DNA of 25,990 bases from an uncultured Eubacteriales bacterium (GTDB lineage: Bacteria; Bacillota; Clostridia; Oscillospirales; Acutalibacteraceae). The DNA is taken from assembly GCA_900540085.1 (NCBI GenBank), contig UQEU01000015.1, positions 1 through 25,990 on the forward strand. The letters run 5' to 3'. Below are positions 16,451-24,475 of the stretch, one piece after another. Made by a program: the position numbers and the translations under genes. The notes under the pieces are model-generated. The model was not told where the DNA came from, ran no database searches, and saw only the letters and a program-made list of their open reading frames with translations. Every line of letters begins with the position of its first letter. Within the stretch, counting starts at the first letter, position 1.

Positions 16451-17424
16451 TGTTTGAAGAAGTTATAAATATCGATGCAATGGAACAGGCTGTTTCGTTG
16501 TTTGGCAATTTTGACTCGAATATAAATATGATTGAAAAAGAGTTTTCGGTTTCAATCATAAATCGTGGCTCAGATTTAAAAATTCAAGGAAATATTGAAA
16601 ATGTTTCCTGTGCGTCAAGAGCAGTTAAGACATTGCTTTCTATGGTAAATAAAGGAGAAACGCTGACAGACCAAAATGTCAGATATGTTTTGAGTTTGGT
16701 AAATGAGGGCAATGAAGATAAAATCAGTTCTATGGGTTCGGGTGCTATTTGCGTGAGTGCAAAAGGCAAGCCTATTAAACCGAAAACGATAGGGCAAAGA
16801 AAATATACAGATGCAATCGACAGAAATACCATTACTTTCGGAGTAGGACCTGCCGGAACGGGTAAGACATATCTTGCAGTTGCAATGGCAGTTACGGCTT
16901 TTCGTGCAAAAGAAGTTTCAAGAATTATTTTAACAAGACCTGCTGTGGAAGCGGGAGAAAAACTCGGTTTTTTACCCGGAGACTTGCAGTCGAAGGTTGA
17001 CCCGTATTTGAGACCTCTTTACGATGCTTTGTTTGATATGCTCGGTGCAGAGAATTTTCAAAAATATCAAGAACGGGGTGCGATAGAAGTCGCTCCTTTG
17101 GCGTATATGCGAGGCAGAACGCTCGATGACAGTTTTATCATACTCGATGAAGCACAGAATACGACTCCCGAGCAGATGAAAATGTTTTTGACAAGACTTG
17201 GTTTTAATTCAAAAATGGTTATAACGGGCGATATTACGCAAGTCGATTTGCCCGACGGTAAAAAATCGGGACTCATTACCGTTATGAAAATTTTGAAGTC
17301 CGTAAACGATATTGAAATTATTAAATTCAACCAGAAAGATGTTGTCAGACACAGACTGGTACAAGATATTATTAAGGCGTATGAAAAATATGACGAAGAG
17401 AAAAGGAGAAATAAGCAGCAATGA
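16450..17424 (+). CDS. phoH: PhoH-family ATPase (YbeZ type)
   Basis: A cytoplasmic P-loop ATPase of 324 residues, probably an RNA-linked ATPase acting with YbeY. Residues 133-140 are the Walker A motif GPAGTGKT; ILDEAQNTT (from 231) is Walker B; KLGFLPGDLQSKVDPYLRPLY and GDITQVDLP are typical of the family. The N-terminal 115 residues form the smaller KH-like part. The ATG at 16450 overlaps the CorC-like stop (TGATG); an in-frame TTG directly before it (16447) could also initiate. The ribosome site is weak (AAGGTTGAG), which fits coupled translation. The stop overlaps ybeY by 4 bases. Despite the name, no sign of phosphate control was seen. Confidence 0.94.
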   Translation: MFEEVINIDAMEQAVSLFGNFDSNINMIEKEFSVSIINRGSDLKIQGNIENVSCASRAVKTLLSMVNKGETLTDQNVRYVLSLVNEGNEDKISSMGSGAICVSAKGKPIKPKTIGQRKYTDAIDRNTITFGVGPAGTGKTYLAVAMAVTAFRAKEVSRIILTRPAVEAGEKLGFLPGDLQSKVDPYLRPLYDALFDMLGAENFQKYQERGAIEVAPLAYMRGRTLDDSFIILDEAQNTTPEQMKMFLTRLGFNSKMVITGDITQVDLPDGKKSGLITVMKILKSVNDIEIIKFNQKDVVRHRLVQDIIKAYEKYDEEKRRNKQQ

Positions 17425-17924
17425 ATAAGGTAAAGGTTGAAATAACTAACAACCAAAAGAAAGTGAAGATTCCGACAGGCATCAGACTTTTAATTCGTCG
17501 TTGTTGCCATGCCGTACTGGAACTTGAGGGTTTTACCGATGACGCTGAAGTTAGCGTAAGTTTTGTTGACAACGAGCAAATAAGAAAAATAAATAAAGAA
17601 TACAGAAATATAGATAAAGAAACAGATGTCATCAGTTTTCCGTTGGGAACAGACGGAAATTACGATGTCAATATGGACACAGGTGCAAAGGTTATCGGAG
17701 ACATTGTCATTTCTATGGAAAAAGCGTTTGAACAGGCTGAACTTTACAATCATCCTCTTCAGCGTGAAGTCGGTTTTCTCACTGTGCACAGTATGTTGCA
17801 TTTGCTTGGCTATGACCATGAAACAAGCGGTATGGAAGCAGTGCGAATGCGTGAAAAAGAAGAAACCGTGCTTACAAAGATTGGCTGGAAAAGAGACGAC
17901 AGTTACTATATGGGAGAAGATTGA
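17421..17924 (+). CDS. ybeY: YbeY, rRNA maturation endoribonuclease
   Basis: A 167-residue metalloprotein of the UPF0054 family needed for 16S rRNA 3'-end maturation and late ribosome quality control. TVHSMLHLLGYDH holds the three zinc ligands H123, H127 and H133. VSFVDNEQIRKINKEYR and KETDVISFPL are the other conserved blocks. AAAGGAG (17402-17408) lies 12 bases before the ATG, which overlaps the phoH stop (ATGA); its own stop overlaps the era start (TGATG). Many Firmicutes place dgkA and cdd between ybeY and era; both are missing here. Confidence 0.95.
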   Translation: MNKVKVEITNNQKKVKIPTGIRLLIRRCCHAVLELEGFTDDAEVSVSFVDNEQIRKINKEYRNIDKETDVISFPLGTDGNYDVNMDTGAKVIGDIVISMEKAFEQAELYNHPLQREVGFLTVHSMLHLLGYDHETSGMEAVRMREKEETVLTKIGWKRDDSYYMGED

Positions 17925-18814
17925 TGACTACAAAAACAGCGTTTATAGCAATAGTAGGTTGTCCAAATGTAGGCAAGTCTTCTTTGCTTAATAATTTTAT
18001 CGGCTCAAAAATTGCAATCGTTTCAGATAAACCGCAAACCACTCGTACAAAAATTATGGGTGTTTTGACAAAAGACGAAGTACAGCTTGTTTTTACGGAC
18101 ACACCCGGTTTTCATAAACCTCACAATAAACTCGGGGAAAAGATGAACGAAGCTGTCAACGATTCAATCGGCGGTGTTGATGCCTGCCTTTTTGTTACAG
18201 AGTCTTTCGGTGAAATTAAAAAAGGCGAGAAAGAACTCATTTCAAAAATGAAATCGAGTAAAATACCCGTTATTTTGGCAATTAATAAAGTAGATATGTT
18301 AAAAGATAAAAAGGAACTTCTCAAAAGAATTTCAGAGTTTGCAGAACTTTTAGATTTTGAAGCCGTTGTGCCTGTCAGTGCAAAAACAGGCGAAGGAGTC
18401 AGTGAACTTCTTGAAGAGATGGAAAAACTTTCCTTTGAAAGTCCTCACTTTTTTCCTGACGATACTTTGACAGACCAACCCGAACGAATTTTAGTTGCAG
18501 AAATCATAAGAGAAAAGATACTTAGATTGATGGATAAAGAAATCCCTCACGGAATTGCAGTTTCGGTTGAAAAAATGCGTGAGCGTGAAGATAGGGATAT
18601 TCTTGATATTGACGCCGTTATTTATTGTGAAAGAGAACGGCATAAAGGTATGGTTATAGGTAAACACGGGGCTATGCTTAAAAAAATTTCAACATATTCA
18701 AGAATGGATATTGAAAAGTTTTTCGGTATTCAGGTGAATCTTAAAACTTGGGTAAAAGTCAAAGAAGATTGGCGAAACAGAGAAGGTTTAATTCACAATT
18801 TCGGTCTTGATTAA
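17924..18814 (+). CDS. era: Era, ribosome assembly GTPase
   Basis: Era binds the 3' end of 16S rRNA and helps assemble the small subunit. The 296 residues show GCPNVGKSS (G1, 12-20), the switch region with TTRTKIMG (G2), DTPGFHKP (G3, from 59), NKVD (G4, 121-124) and VSAKTGEG (G5), then a C-terminal KH domain with KGMVIGKHGAMLKKIS. The ATG at 17924 is preferred over the TTG directly before it at 17921; GGGAGAAG upstream serves either. It overlaps the ybeY stop. The next gene begins about 105 bases later. Confidence 0.97.
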   Translation: MTTKTAFIAIVGCPNVGKSSLLNNFIGSKIAIVSDKPQTTRTKIMGVLTKDEVQLVFTDTPGFHKPHNKLGEKMNEAVNDSIGGVDACLFVTESFGEIKKGEKELISKMKSSKIPVILAINKVDMLKDKKELLKRISEFAELLDFEAVVPVSAKTGEGVSELLEEMEKLSFESPHFFPDDTLTDQPERILVAEIIREKILRLMDKEIPHGIAVSVEKMREREDRDILDIDAVIYCERERHKGMVIGKHGAMLKKISTYSRMDIEKFFGIQVNLKTWVKVKEDWRNREGLIHNFGLD

Positions 18815-18919
18815 AATTTTATTTAAGAAGTTAAGACTCAATTTTTTGAATTTATTTGGTTAATTTTTCTCTGTGTTTTTTCACTGCTCGGGGTAAAAAT
18901 ACTCTTGGCAGGTGATATT

Positions 18920-19063
18920 GTGGAAAATGATTTTTGGATTAATTTTACATCAACAGGTAAAGTTGAAGATTATTTGAAGTTTAAACAGTCAGAGGAGTTA
19001 AAATCTGATGAAAACGAGTGGCAGGGGAATTGTAATAAAGGAACAAACAGTGGGGGAGAGTGA
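18920..19063 (+). CDS. yqzL: YqzL-like small protein
   Basis: A 47-codon frame opens with a GTG at 18920 behind AGGTGAT (18910-18916). Its first half (ENDFWINFTSTGKVEDYLKF) keeps the pattern of the YqzL family: an aromatic W, F, then TG, then YL and a (Y/F)K pair. In Bacillus, yqzL lies in the same place between era and recO, which supports the call. Its last 56 bases overlap recO in another frame, and this C-terminal part (DENEWQGNCNKG) looks unconserved, as if the original stop was lost and the frame ran on. The function of YqzL is unknown. Confidence 0.65.
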   Translation: MENDFWINFTSTGKVEDYLKFKQSEELKSDENEWQGNCNKGTNSGGE

Positions 19064-19751
19064 CCGTTTGGTTACTCTCCTTACTTCAGATTTAGGCATC
19101 ATTAAGGCATTTGTAAGGCGTGCAAAAAGCGTGAACAGTTCTGCGGTATGCTCAACAACGCTATTTTCATATTGTGAGTTTACTTTGTATAAAAACAAAG
19201 ACGCATATACTGTTGCAAATGCAGTTCCGATAGATATTTTTTTCAATTTGAGAAAAAGTTTGGAAAACTTGAGTTTGGCACAGTATTTTGCACAACTTGT
19301 ACTTGAGTTTGGATACGAAGACAGACCGAGTCCGGAAATGTTGAGCCTTTTTTTAAATTCACTGCATTTGCTTTGTTCCGAAAATCCCGACAGAGAAAAA
19401 ATTAAGGCGGTTTTTGAACTGCGTTCGGCTTGCTTGGGCGGTTATATGCCAAATATAGTTGCGTGTAATGAGTGTGCTGAATATGAAAGTGATGTAATGT
19501 ACTTTGATACAGATTCAGCAACAATATATTGTGAAAAATGCGGTGTGGGAAAAGGTCTTAAACCGCTTCCTCTCGGAGTAATAACTGCTGTTAGATTTAT
19601 TTGTCTTTCAGAAATGAAAAAAATATTTAAATTTAAACTGAGAAAAGAAAATATGTCATTGTTGGCAGAGTGTGCAGAAAGTTTTGTTACAAAAAGAACT
19701 GCATACGATTTGTCGGCACTTAAATTTTATAAGGATATAATTAAACTATGA
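19008..19751 (+). CDS. recO: RecO, DNA repair protein
   Basis: RecO loads RecA with RecF and RecR on gapped DNA and anneals single strands. The 247 residues begin with an OB fold (RGIVIKEQTVGESDRLVTLLT, matching the usual GIVLxxxxxGExDRLxTLxT pattern), then a helical domain with a zinc site: C153, C156 (ACNEC) and C175, C178 (CEKC). GAGGAG (18992-18997) lies 10 bases before the ATG. The start lies inside the yqzL-like frame and the stop overlaps mutS2 by 4 bases (ATGA), pointing to coupled translation on both sides. Confidence 0.94.
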   Translation: MKTSGRGIVIKEQTVGESDRLVTLLTSDLGIIKAFVRRAKSVNSSAVCSTTLFSYCEFTLYKNKDAYTVANAVPIDIFFNLRKSLENLSLAQYFAQLVLEFGYEDRPSPEMLSLFLNSLHLLCSENPDREKIKAVFELRSACLGGYMPNIVACNECAEYESDVMYFDTDSATIYCEKCGVGKGLKPLPLGVITAVRFICLSEMKKIFKFKLRKENMSLLAECAESFVTKRTAYDLSALKFYKDIIKL

Positions 19752-22117
19752 ATAAATATTTTAAAACACTTGAATTGAACAGAATTCTCGAAATGTTAAG
19801 TAATGAAGCGTTTAGTGAAGATGCAAAGGAAAATGCACTTTCAATAGTTCCGTCTTCCGATATTTCAACAGTTGAAGTGTTGCTGAATGAAACCGAAGAC
19901 GCTTTTTCGTTAATGTCGGGTTTTGGCTCGCCGTCATTTTCCGGAATACGAAATGTAAACAATTCTTTGGCGATTGCTTCAGCGGGAGGTTCACTTTCGG
20001 CAGGAGAATTGCTGAAAATTGCGTATTTGCTCAGAGCTTTCAGAGGTCTGAATTCTTGGTATTCACATTGTAACAGCGTTTCCAAAAGTCTTTCATCGTT
20101 TTTTAACGGTATTTTGGAAAATAATTTCCTTGAAACAAGTATTACAAACGCTATTATAAGTGAAGAGGAAATTGCAGATAAGGCATCTGATGAATTGTAT
20201 CAAATCAGACGAAAAATCAGGGCAAAATCACTGTCTGTTCGTGAAGAACTTGATAAAATAGTTCGCTCTTCATACTACCAAAAGTTTTTGCAGGAGCCGA
20301 TTGTTACACAAAGAAACGGCAGGTTTGTCATTCCTGTAAAAAATGAGTTTCGCTCGGAAGTTAAAGGACTTGTTCATGACAGTTCATCAAGCGGTGCAAC
20401 AGTTTTTATTGAGCCTGTTTCAGTTGTTGAAACAAATAACGAAATTAAAGTTCTTGAAGGTAAAGAAAGAGAAGAAATCAGTCGTATTTTATATGAGTTG
20501 TCATCTTGTGTCGGTACATTTGAACAAAGTATAAGGTCAAGTTATGAAAATGCAGTTGCACTTGATTTGATTTTTGCAAAAGCACAACTTGCATATAAAA
20601 TGAAAGCGTTAAGACCGCTTATCAACAATGACGGCGTAACTGTTTTGAAGTCTGCAAGGCATCCGCTCATAGACAAAAATAAGGTTGTTCCCATAAATGT
20701 GAATTTGGGTGTTGATTTTGATACTTTAGTTATAACAGGTCCAAATACGGGCGGTAAAACAGTATCTCTTAAAACAGTCGGACTGCTTACTTTGATGACG
20801 ATGTGCGGTATGCTTATTCCTGCTTCGGACGGCAGCAATGTTTGTGTATATAAGAATATTCTGGTTGATATAGGTGATGAGCAGTCAATAGACCAAAATC
20901 TTTCAACTTTTTCATCACATATTATCAATATTATAAAAATAATGAAAACGGCTGACGAAAATTCACTTGTTTTAATAGATGAACTCGGTGCAGGTACAGA
21001 CCCAACAGAAGGTGCTGCACTTGCCGTTGCCATAATAGAAAATCTGCGCGATAACGGTGCAAAAATAATAGCAACTACTCACTATGCAGAACTAAAAACA
21101 TACGCAGTCAATACAGACGGTGTCGTAAACGGTTCGTGCGAGTTCGATATTAAAACTCTAAAGCCTACATATAAACTTCTGATAGGTGTTCCGGGCAGGT
21201 CAAATGCTTTTGCTGTTTCTCAAAGATTGGGAATTGACTTAAGCGTTGTTGAAAGAGCAAAGGAACTTGTCAGTGAAGAAAGCAGACAACTTGAAAGCGT
21301 GCTTGCAAACCTTGAACTTGAGCGTGCAAATCTTGAAAAAGAAAAAGAGTACGCAGAAAAGATGTATCGAAAAGCACAGTCAACTGCGGATAAGGCAGAG
21401 GCAGAACGAAAGAAGTCTGAAAAACTGCGTGAAAATGAAATTCTTATGGCACGCAATGAGGCAAGAAAAATTGTTGAAGACGCAAAAAGAAAAAGTTCCG
21501 CATTTTTAATTGAACTTGAAAAAATTAAAAAGGAAAGCAAAAATGCAAATATAAACGATATTGCAAGAAAAGCAAGGCGTGAGATAAGAAATTCTCTTGG
21601 TGAGTTAGATGATATTACCGACCCCGTTGAAAGTCTTGATTTTGAAGATAAAGACTATGTTTTACCAAGAGAGTTAAAAGTCGGCGATTTGGTTTTGGTG
21701 CGTTCTTTGGGTAAAGCAGAAGTAGTTGCTCTCGGCTCAAAGATAACCGTTCAGGCAGGTCTTATAAAGACAATGGTAAATAAAAAAGACCTTCGTTTAA
21801 TCGGAGAAAAGAAAAAAGAAAAATCAGTTTCTTCAACATCTTTTAAAAGAACTGTTTCAAGGGCGGATTCCTCCGTAAAGCCGTCTCTTGACCTTCGGGG
21901 AAAAACTGCCGATGAAGCGATTGCCGAACTTCAGATATATTTGGATAAAGCATTGCTTGCAGGATTGGGAGAAGTAACAATCATTCACGGTAAGGGAACG
22001 GGAATTTTAAGAAAAGCCGTTGCCGATGAACTAAAATTTAATAAAAGCGTTGCAGAATTTCGTCTTGGCAGATACGGCGAAGGCGAAGATGGTGTTACAA
22101 TCGTAAAATTTGGGTAA
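19748..22117 (+). CDS. mutS2: MutS2, ATPase/nuclease acting on stalled ribosomes and recombination
   Basis: A 789-residue MutS2 protein. It has no mismatch-recognition domain; the N-terminal half is the clamp and lever region with VTQRNGRFVIPVKNE and SSSGATVFIEP. Residues 331-338 are Walker A (GPNTGGKT), VLIDELGAGTDPTEGAAL is Walker B and the signature, and TTHYAELK follows. Residues about 510-610 form a long charged coiled coil. The C-terminal Smr nuclease domain (about 712-789) has LDLRG and HGKGTG. Work on Bacillus MutS2 links it to splitting collided ribosomes as well as suppressing recombination, which would fit a block rich in ribosome genes. It ends the operon, 137 bases before a terminator. 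Confidence 0.96.
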   Translation: MNKYFKTLELNRILEMLSNEAFSEDAKENALSIVPSSDISTVEVLLNETEDAFSLMSGFGSPSFSGIRNVNNSLAIASAGGSLSAGELLKIAYLLRAFRGLNSWYSHCNSVSKSLSSFFNGILENNFLETSITNAIISEEEIADKASDELYQIRRKIRAKSLSVREELDKIVRSSYYQKFLQEPIVTQRNGRFVIPVKNEFRSEVKGLVHDSSSSGATVFIEPVSVVETNNEIKVLEGKEREEISRILYELSSCVGTFEQSIRSSYENAVALDLIFAKAQLAYKMKALRPLINNDGVTVLKSARHPLIDKNKVVPINVNLGVDFDTLVITGPNTGGKTVSLKTVGLLTLMTMCGMLIPASDGSNVCVYKNILVDIGDEQSIDQNLSTFSSHIINIIKIMKTADENSLVLIDELGAGTDPTEGAALAVAIIENLRDNGAKIIATTHYAELKTYAVNTDGVVNGSCEFDIKTLKPTYKLLIGVPGRSNAFAVSQRLGIDLSVVERAKELVSEESRQLESVLANLELERANLEKEKEYAEKMYRKAQSTADKAEAERKKSEKLRENEILMARNEARKIVEDAKRKSSAFLIELEKIKKESKNANINDIARKARREIRNSLGELDDITDPVESLDFEDKDYVLPRELKVGDLVLVRSLGKAEVVALGSKITVQAGLIKTMVNKKDLRLIGEKKKEKSVSSTSFKRTVSRADSSVKPSLDLRGKTADEAIAELQIYLDKALLAGLGEVTIIHGKGTGILRKAVADELKFNKSVAEFRLGRYGEGEDGVTIVKFG

Positions 22118-22224
22118 ACTATGATTGATTTAGACAAAAATGAGCAATAATTTTGGCTGATAATGAATATGTTTTGTAGATAATAAACAAAATATAAACA
22201 TTTAAATGAAATATTGATAATTTA

Positions 22225-22253
22225 TTGACAAAGTTTCAAGCACGCTGTAAAAT
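22225..22253 (+). promoter_or_regulatory. Promoter of the alcohol dehydrogenase gene
   Basis: TTGACA (22225-22230) and TAAAAT (22248-22253), 17 bases apart. The predicted start near 22260 falls inside the left arm of the hairpin at 22254-22292. Confidence 0.75.
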
Positions 22254-22300
22254 CAAAGTGATGAGATAAATATTAAACATTTCATCGCTTTGTTTTTATT
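22254..22300 (+). terminator. Rho-independent terminator overlapping the next gene's transcript start
   Basis: CAAAGTGATGA (22254-22264) pairs with TCATCGCTTTG (22282-22292) through one G-T pair, and TTTTTATTTT follows. It would stop transcripts coming from mutS2. Confidence 0.8.
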
Positions 22301-22332
22301 TTAAATTATTTTTTTAGAAAGAGGTTTTTATA

Positions 22333-23508
22333 ATGGCAAGATTTACTTTACCGAGAGATTTATATCATGGAAAAGGATCGATTGAAAATCTTAAATCGCT
22401 CGGAGGAAAAAAAGCAATAGTAGTTGTAGGCGGCGGCTCTATGAAACGCTTTGGTTTTCTTGATAAAATCGTAGGATATTTGCAAGAAGGCGGAATGGAA
22501 GTAAAACTTTTTGAAGGCGTTGAACCTGACCCGTCAGTTACAACTGTTATGAAAGGCGCAAAGGCTATGCAGGAATTTGAGCCTGATTGGATTGTTGCAA
22601 TCGGCGGCGGCTCACCGATTGACGCTGCAAAAGCAATGTGGGCATTTTACGAATATCCTGATACAAAGTTTGAAGACCTTTGCATTCCGTTCAATTTCCC
22701 GACACTTCGTCAAAAAGCACATTTCTGTGCTATCCCTTCAACTTCGGGTACAGCAACTGAAGTTACTGCTTTTTCAGTTATCACGGACTATGATAAAGGT
22801 ATTAAATATCCTCTTGCTGACTTCAATATTACACCTGATGTTGCAATCGTTGACCCTGACCTTGCAGAGACAATGCCGAAAAAACTTACGGCTCATACAG
22901 GTATGGACGCTATGACTCACGCTATTGAGGCTTATGTTTCAACACTTCACTGCAACTACACAGACCCGCTTGCACTTCATGCAATTAAGATGATTTCAAA
23001 TGACCTTGTTGCTTCTTATAACGGCGATATGGAAGCAAGAGACAATATGCACGACGCACAATGTCTTGCAGGTATGGCTTTCTCAAATGCTCTTTTGGGT
23101 ATTGTTCACTCAATGGCTCATAAAACAGGTGCTGCTTATTCAGGCGGTCATATTGTTCACGGTTGTGCAAATGCAATGTATTTGCCGAAAGTTATTAAAT
23201 ATAACGCTAAAGAACCTGAAGCAAATAAAAGATATTGTGAAATCGCTGAATTCCTCGGTCTTGAGCCGACAGTGGATGCTCTCATAGCACATATTGACGG
23301 ACTCAATGCTCAACTCGATATTCCTAAGTCAATTAAAGATTATGAAGGCGGAATTATTGATGAGAAAGAGTTCTTGGAAAAACTTGACGATGTTGCAGCA
23401 AATGCAGTTGCAGACGCTTGCACAGGTTCAAATCCGAGAACAATCGATCCGGAAACAATGGCAAAACTCTTGAAATGTTGTTTCTATGATGAAGAAGTAG
23501 ATTTTTAA
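22333..23508 (+). CDS. Iron-containing alcohol dehydrogenase
   Basis: A 391-residue member of the group III (iron-dependent) alcohol dehydrogenases, interconverting an aldehyde and alcohol with NAD(P)H. The nucleotide-binding half has VVVGGGSMKRFGFLD and IGGGSPIDAAKA (GGGS at 91-94). The metal half has TGMDAMTHAIEAY (D192, H196), GIVHSMAHKTG (H259, H263) and HIVHGCAN (H276), matching the iron ligands of the family. AAAGAGG precedes the ATG by 8 bases. In fermenting clostridia such enzymes reduce acetaldehyde, butyraldehyde or lactaldehyde; sequence alone does not tell which, nor NADH from NADPH. It has its own promoter, and another promoter follows before nfnA, so it is probably a single-gene unit. 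Iron enzymes of this type are oxygen-sensitive. Confidence 0.94.
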   Translation: MARFTLPRDLYHGKGSIENLKSLGGKKAIVVVGGGSMKRFGFLDKIVGYLQEGGMEVKLFEGVEPDPSVTTVMKGAKAMQEFEPDWIVAIGGGSPIDAAKAMWAFYEYPDTKFEDLCIPFNFPTLRQKAHFCAIPSTSGTATEVTAFSVITDYDKGIKYPLADFNITPDVAIVDPDLAETMPKKLTAHTGMDAMTHAIEAYVSTLHCNYTDPLALHAIKMISNDLVASYNGDMEARDNMHDAQCLAGMAFSNALLGIVHSMAHKTGAAYSGGHIVHGCANAMYLPKVIKYNAKEPEANKRYCEIAEFLGLEPTVDALIAHIDGLNAQLDIPKSIKDYEGGIIDEKEFLEKLDDVAANAVADACTGSNPRTIDPETMAKLLKCCFYDEEVDF

Positions 23509-23551
23509 CAGAATTTAACAAAAATATATAAAAATGTGAATTTTAATTAAT

Positions 23552-23580
23552 TTGACATTAATTTTTGTATATAATATAAT
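23552..23580 (+). promoter_or_regulatory. Consensus sigma-A promoter of nfnA-nfnB
   Basis: TTGACA (23552-23557) and TATAAT (23575-23580) match exactly and are 17 bases apart; a start near 23587 is expected. Its strength suggests high expression or control by a repressor. Confidence 0.88.
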
Positions 23581-23581
23581 A

Positions 23582-23616
23582 TTCAGCGAGGTATTCTGTT
23601 TGAATACTTCGCTGAA
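23582..23616 (+). promoter_or_regulatory. Long dyad at the nfnA transcript start (operator or leader hairpin)
   Basis: TTCAGCGAGGTATTC (23582-23596) and GAATACTTCGCTGAA (23602-23616) form a 15-bp stem with one G-T pair and a 5-base loop. It begins 2 bases after the -10 box. CTTTCTATT follows rather than a T-run, so it is a poor terminator. Confidence 0.7.
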
Positions 23617-23639
23617 CTTTCTATTATGGAGTGCTTTTT

Positions 23640-24473
23640 ATGTATAAAATAATCAGTAAAAAAGAATTAAACCCAACCGTTACAAAAATGGTTGTTGAAG
23701 CACCGTTTGTTGCAAGAAAAGCGCAGCCGGGTCAGTTCATTATTTTGAGAGTTGACGACGACGGCGAAAGAGTACCGCTTACCATTGCAGATTATGACAG
23801 AAAAAATGGTACTGTTACTATCATTTTTCAAGTTGTAGGCGGAGCTACCAAAAGATTGAACACGAAAAATGAGGGCGATTTTATTCACGATTTTGTAGGT
23901 CCTCTCGGAAAAGCAACGGAAACAGAAGGGTTGAAAAAAGTTGCTATTGTAGGCGGCGGCGTTGGTTGTGCCATTGCTTTGCCTATTGCTAAAAAACTTC
24001 ATTCTGTCGGTGCAGAAGTTCACTCTATTATCGGATTTAGAAGTAAAGATTTGCTTATTTTAGAAGATGAATTTGACGCTTGTTCTGATAAACTTGTCGT
24101 TATGACTGATGACGGCAGTTACGGTCAAAAAGGTCTTGTTACAAACGCTCTTGAAGAACTTATCGTTTCGGGAGAAAAATATGACCAAGTCATTACAATC
24201 GGACCTCTTATTATGATGAAATTTGTTTGTCAGGTTACAAAAAAATACAATGTTAAAACAATTGTTTCAATGAATCCCATTATGGTTGACGGAACGGGAA
24301 TGTGCGGCGGTTGTCGTTTGACTGTCGGCGGCGAAACGAAGTTTGCCTGTGTTGACGGCCCCGATTTTGACGGTCATCTTGTGGATTTTGACGAGGCTAT
24401 GGAAAGAGCCACAATGTATAAACCTTTTGAAAGAGAAGAATCGTGTAACCTTTTTAAAAAGGAGGTTGAATAA
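23640..24473 (+). CDS. nfnA: NfnA-like FAD/[2Fe-2S] subunit of NADH-dependent ferredoxin:NADP+ oxidoreductase
   Basis: A 277-residue ferredoxin reductase-type subunit. Order: FAD-binding beta barrel (about 1-95, with VPLTIAD), NAD-binding domain (VAIVGGGVGCAIALPIA, about 101-117), and a C-terminal iron-sulfur loop with D217, C222, C225 and C237. The dihydroorotate dehydrogenase electron transfer subunit (PyrK) uses four cysteines; here an aspartate stands at the first position, as I recall for NfnA. The ATG at 23640 is chosen over the in-frame GTG at 23631 because GGAGTG (23628-23633) lies 6 bases before it. It is 2 bases upstream of nfnB and clearly in operon with it. The older names for the pair are sulfide dehydrogenase (SudB) and a glutamate synthase-associated subunit; Nfn is favoured by the gene pair and the aspartate. 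Confidence 0.88.
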   Translation: MYKIISKKELNPTVTKMVVEAPFVARKAQPGQFIILRVDDDGERVPLTIADYDRKNGTVTIIFQVVGGATKRLNTKNEGDFIHDFVGPLGKATETEGLKKVAIVGGGVGCAIALPIAKKLHSVGAEVHSIIGFRSKDLLILEDEFDACSDKLVVMTDDGSYGQKGLVTNALEELIVSGEKYDQVITIGPLIMMKFVCQVTKKYNVKTIVSMNPIMVDGTGMCGGCRLTVGGETKFACVDGPDFDGHLVDFDEAMERATMYKPFEREESCNLFKKEVE

Positions 24474-24475
24474 TA

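Noticed and set aside
23552..23616. Rex operator at the nfnA promoter
   Set aside because: The dyad arms do not match the TTGTGAA/TTGTTAA-type Rex pattern; the regulator, if any, is different or unknown.
23631..23639. GTG at 23631 as the start of nfnA
   Set aside because: It lies inside the ribosome site GGAGTG that serves the ATG at 23640.
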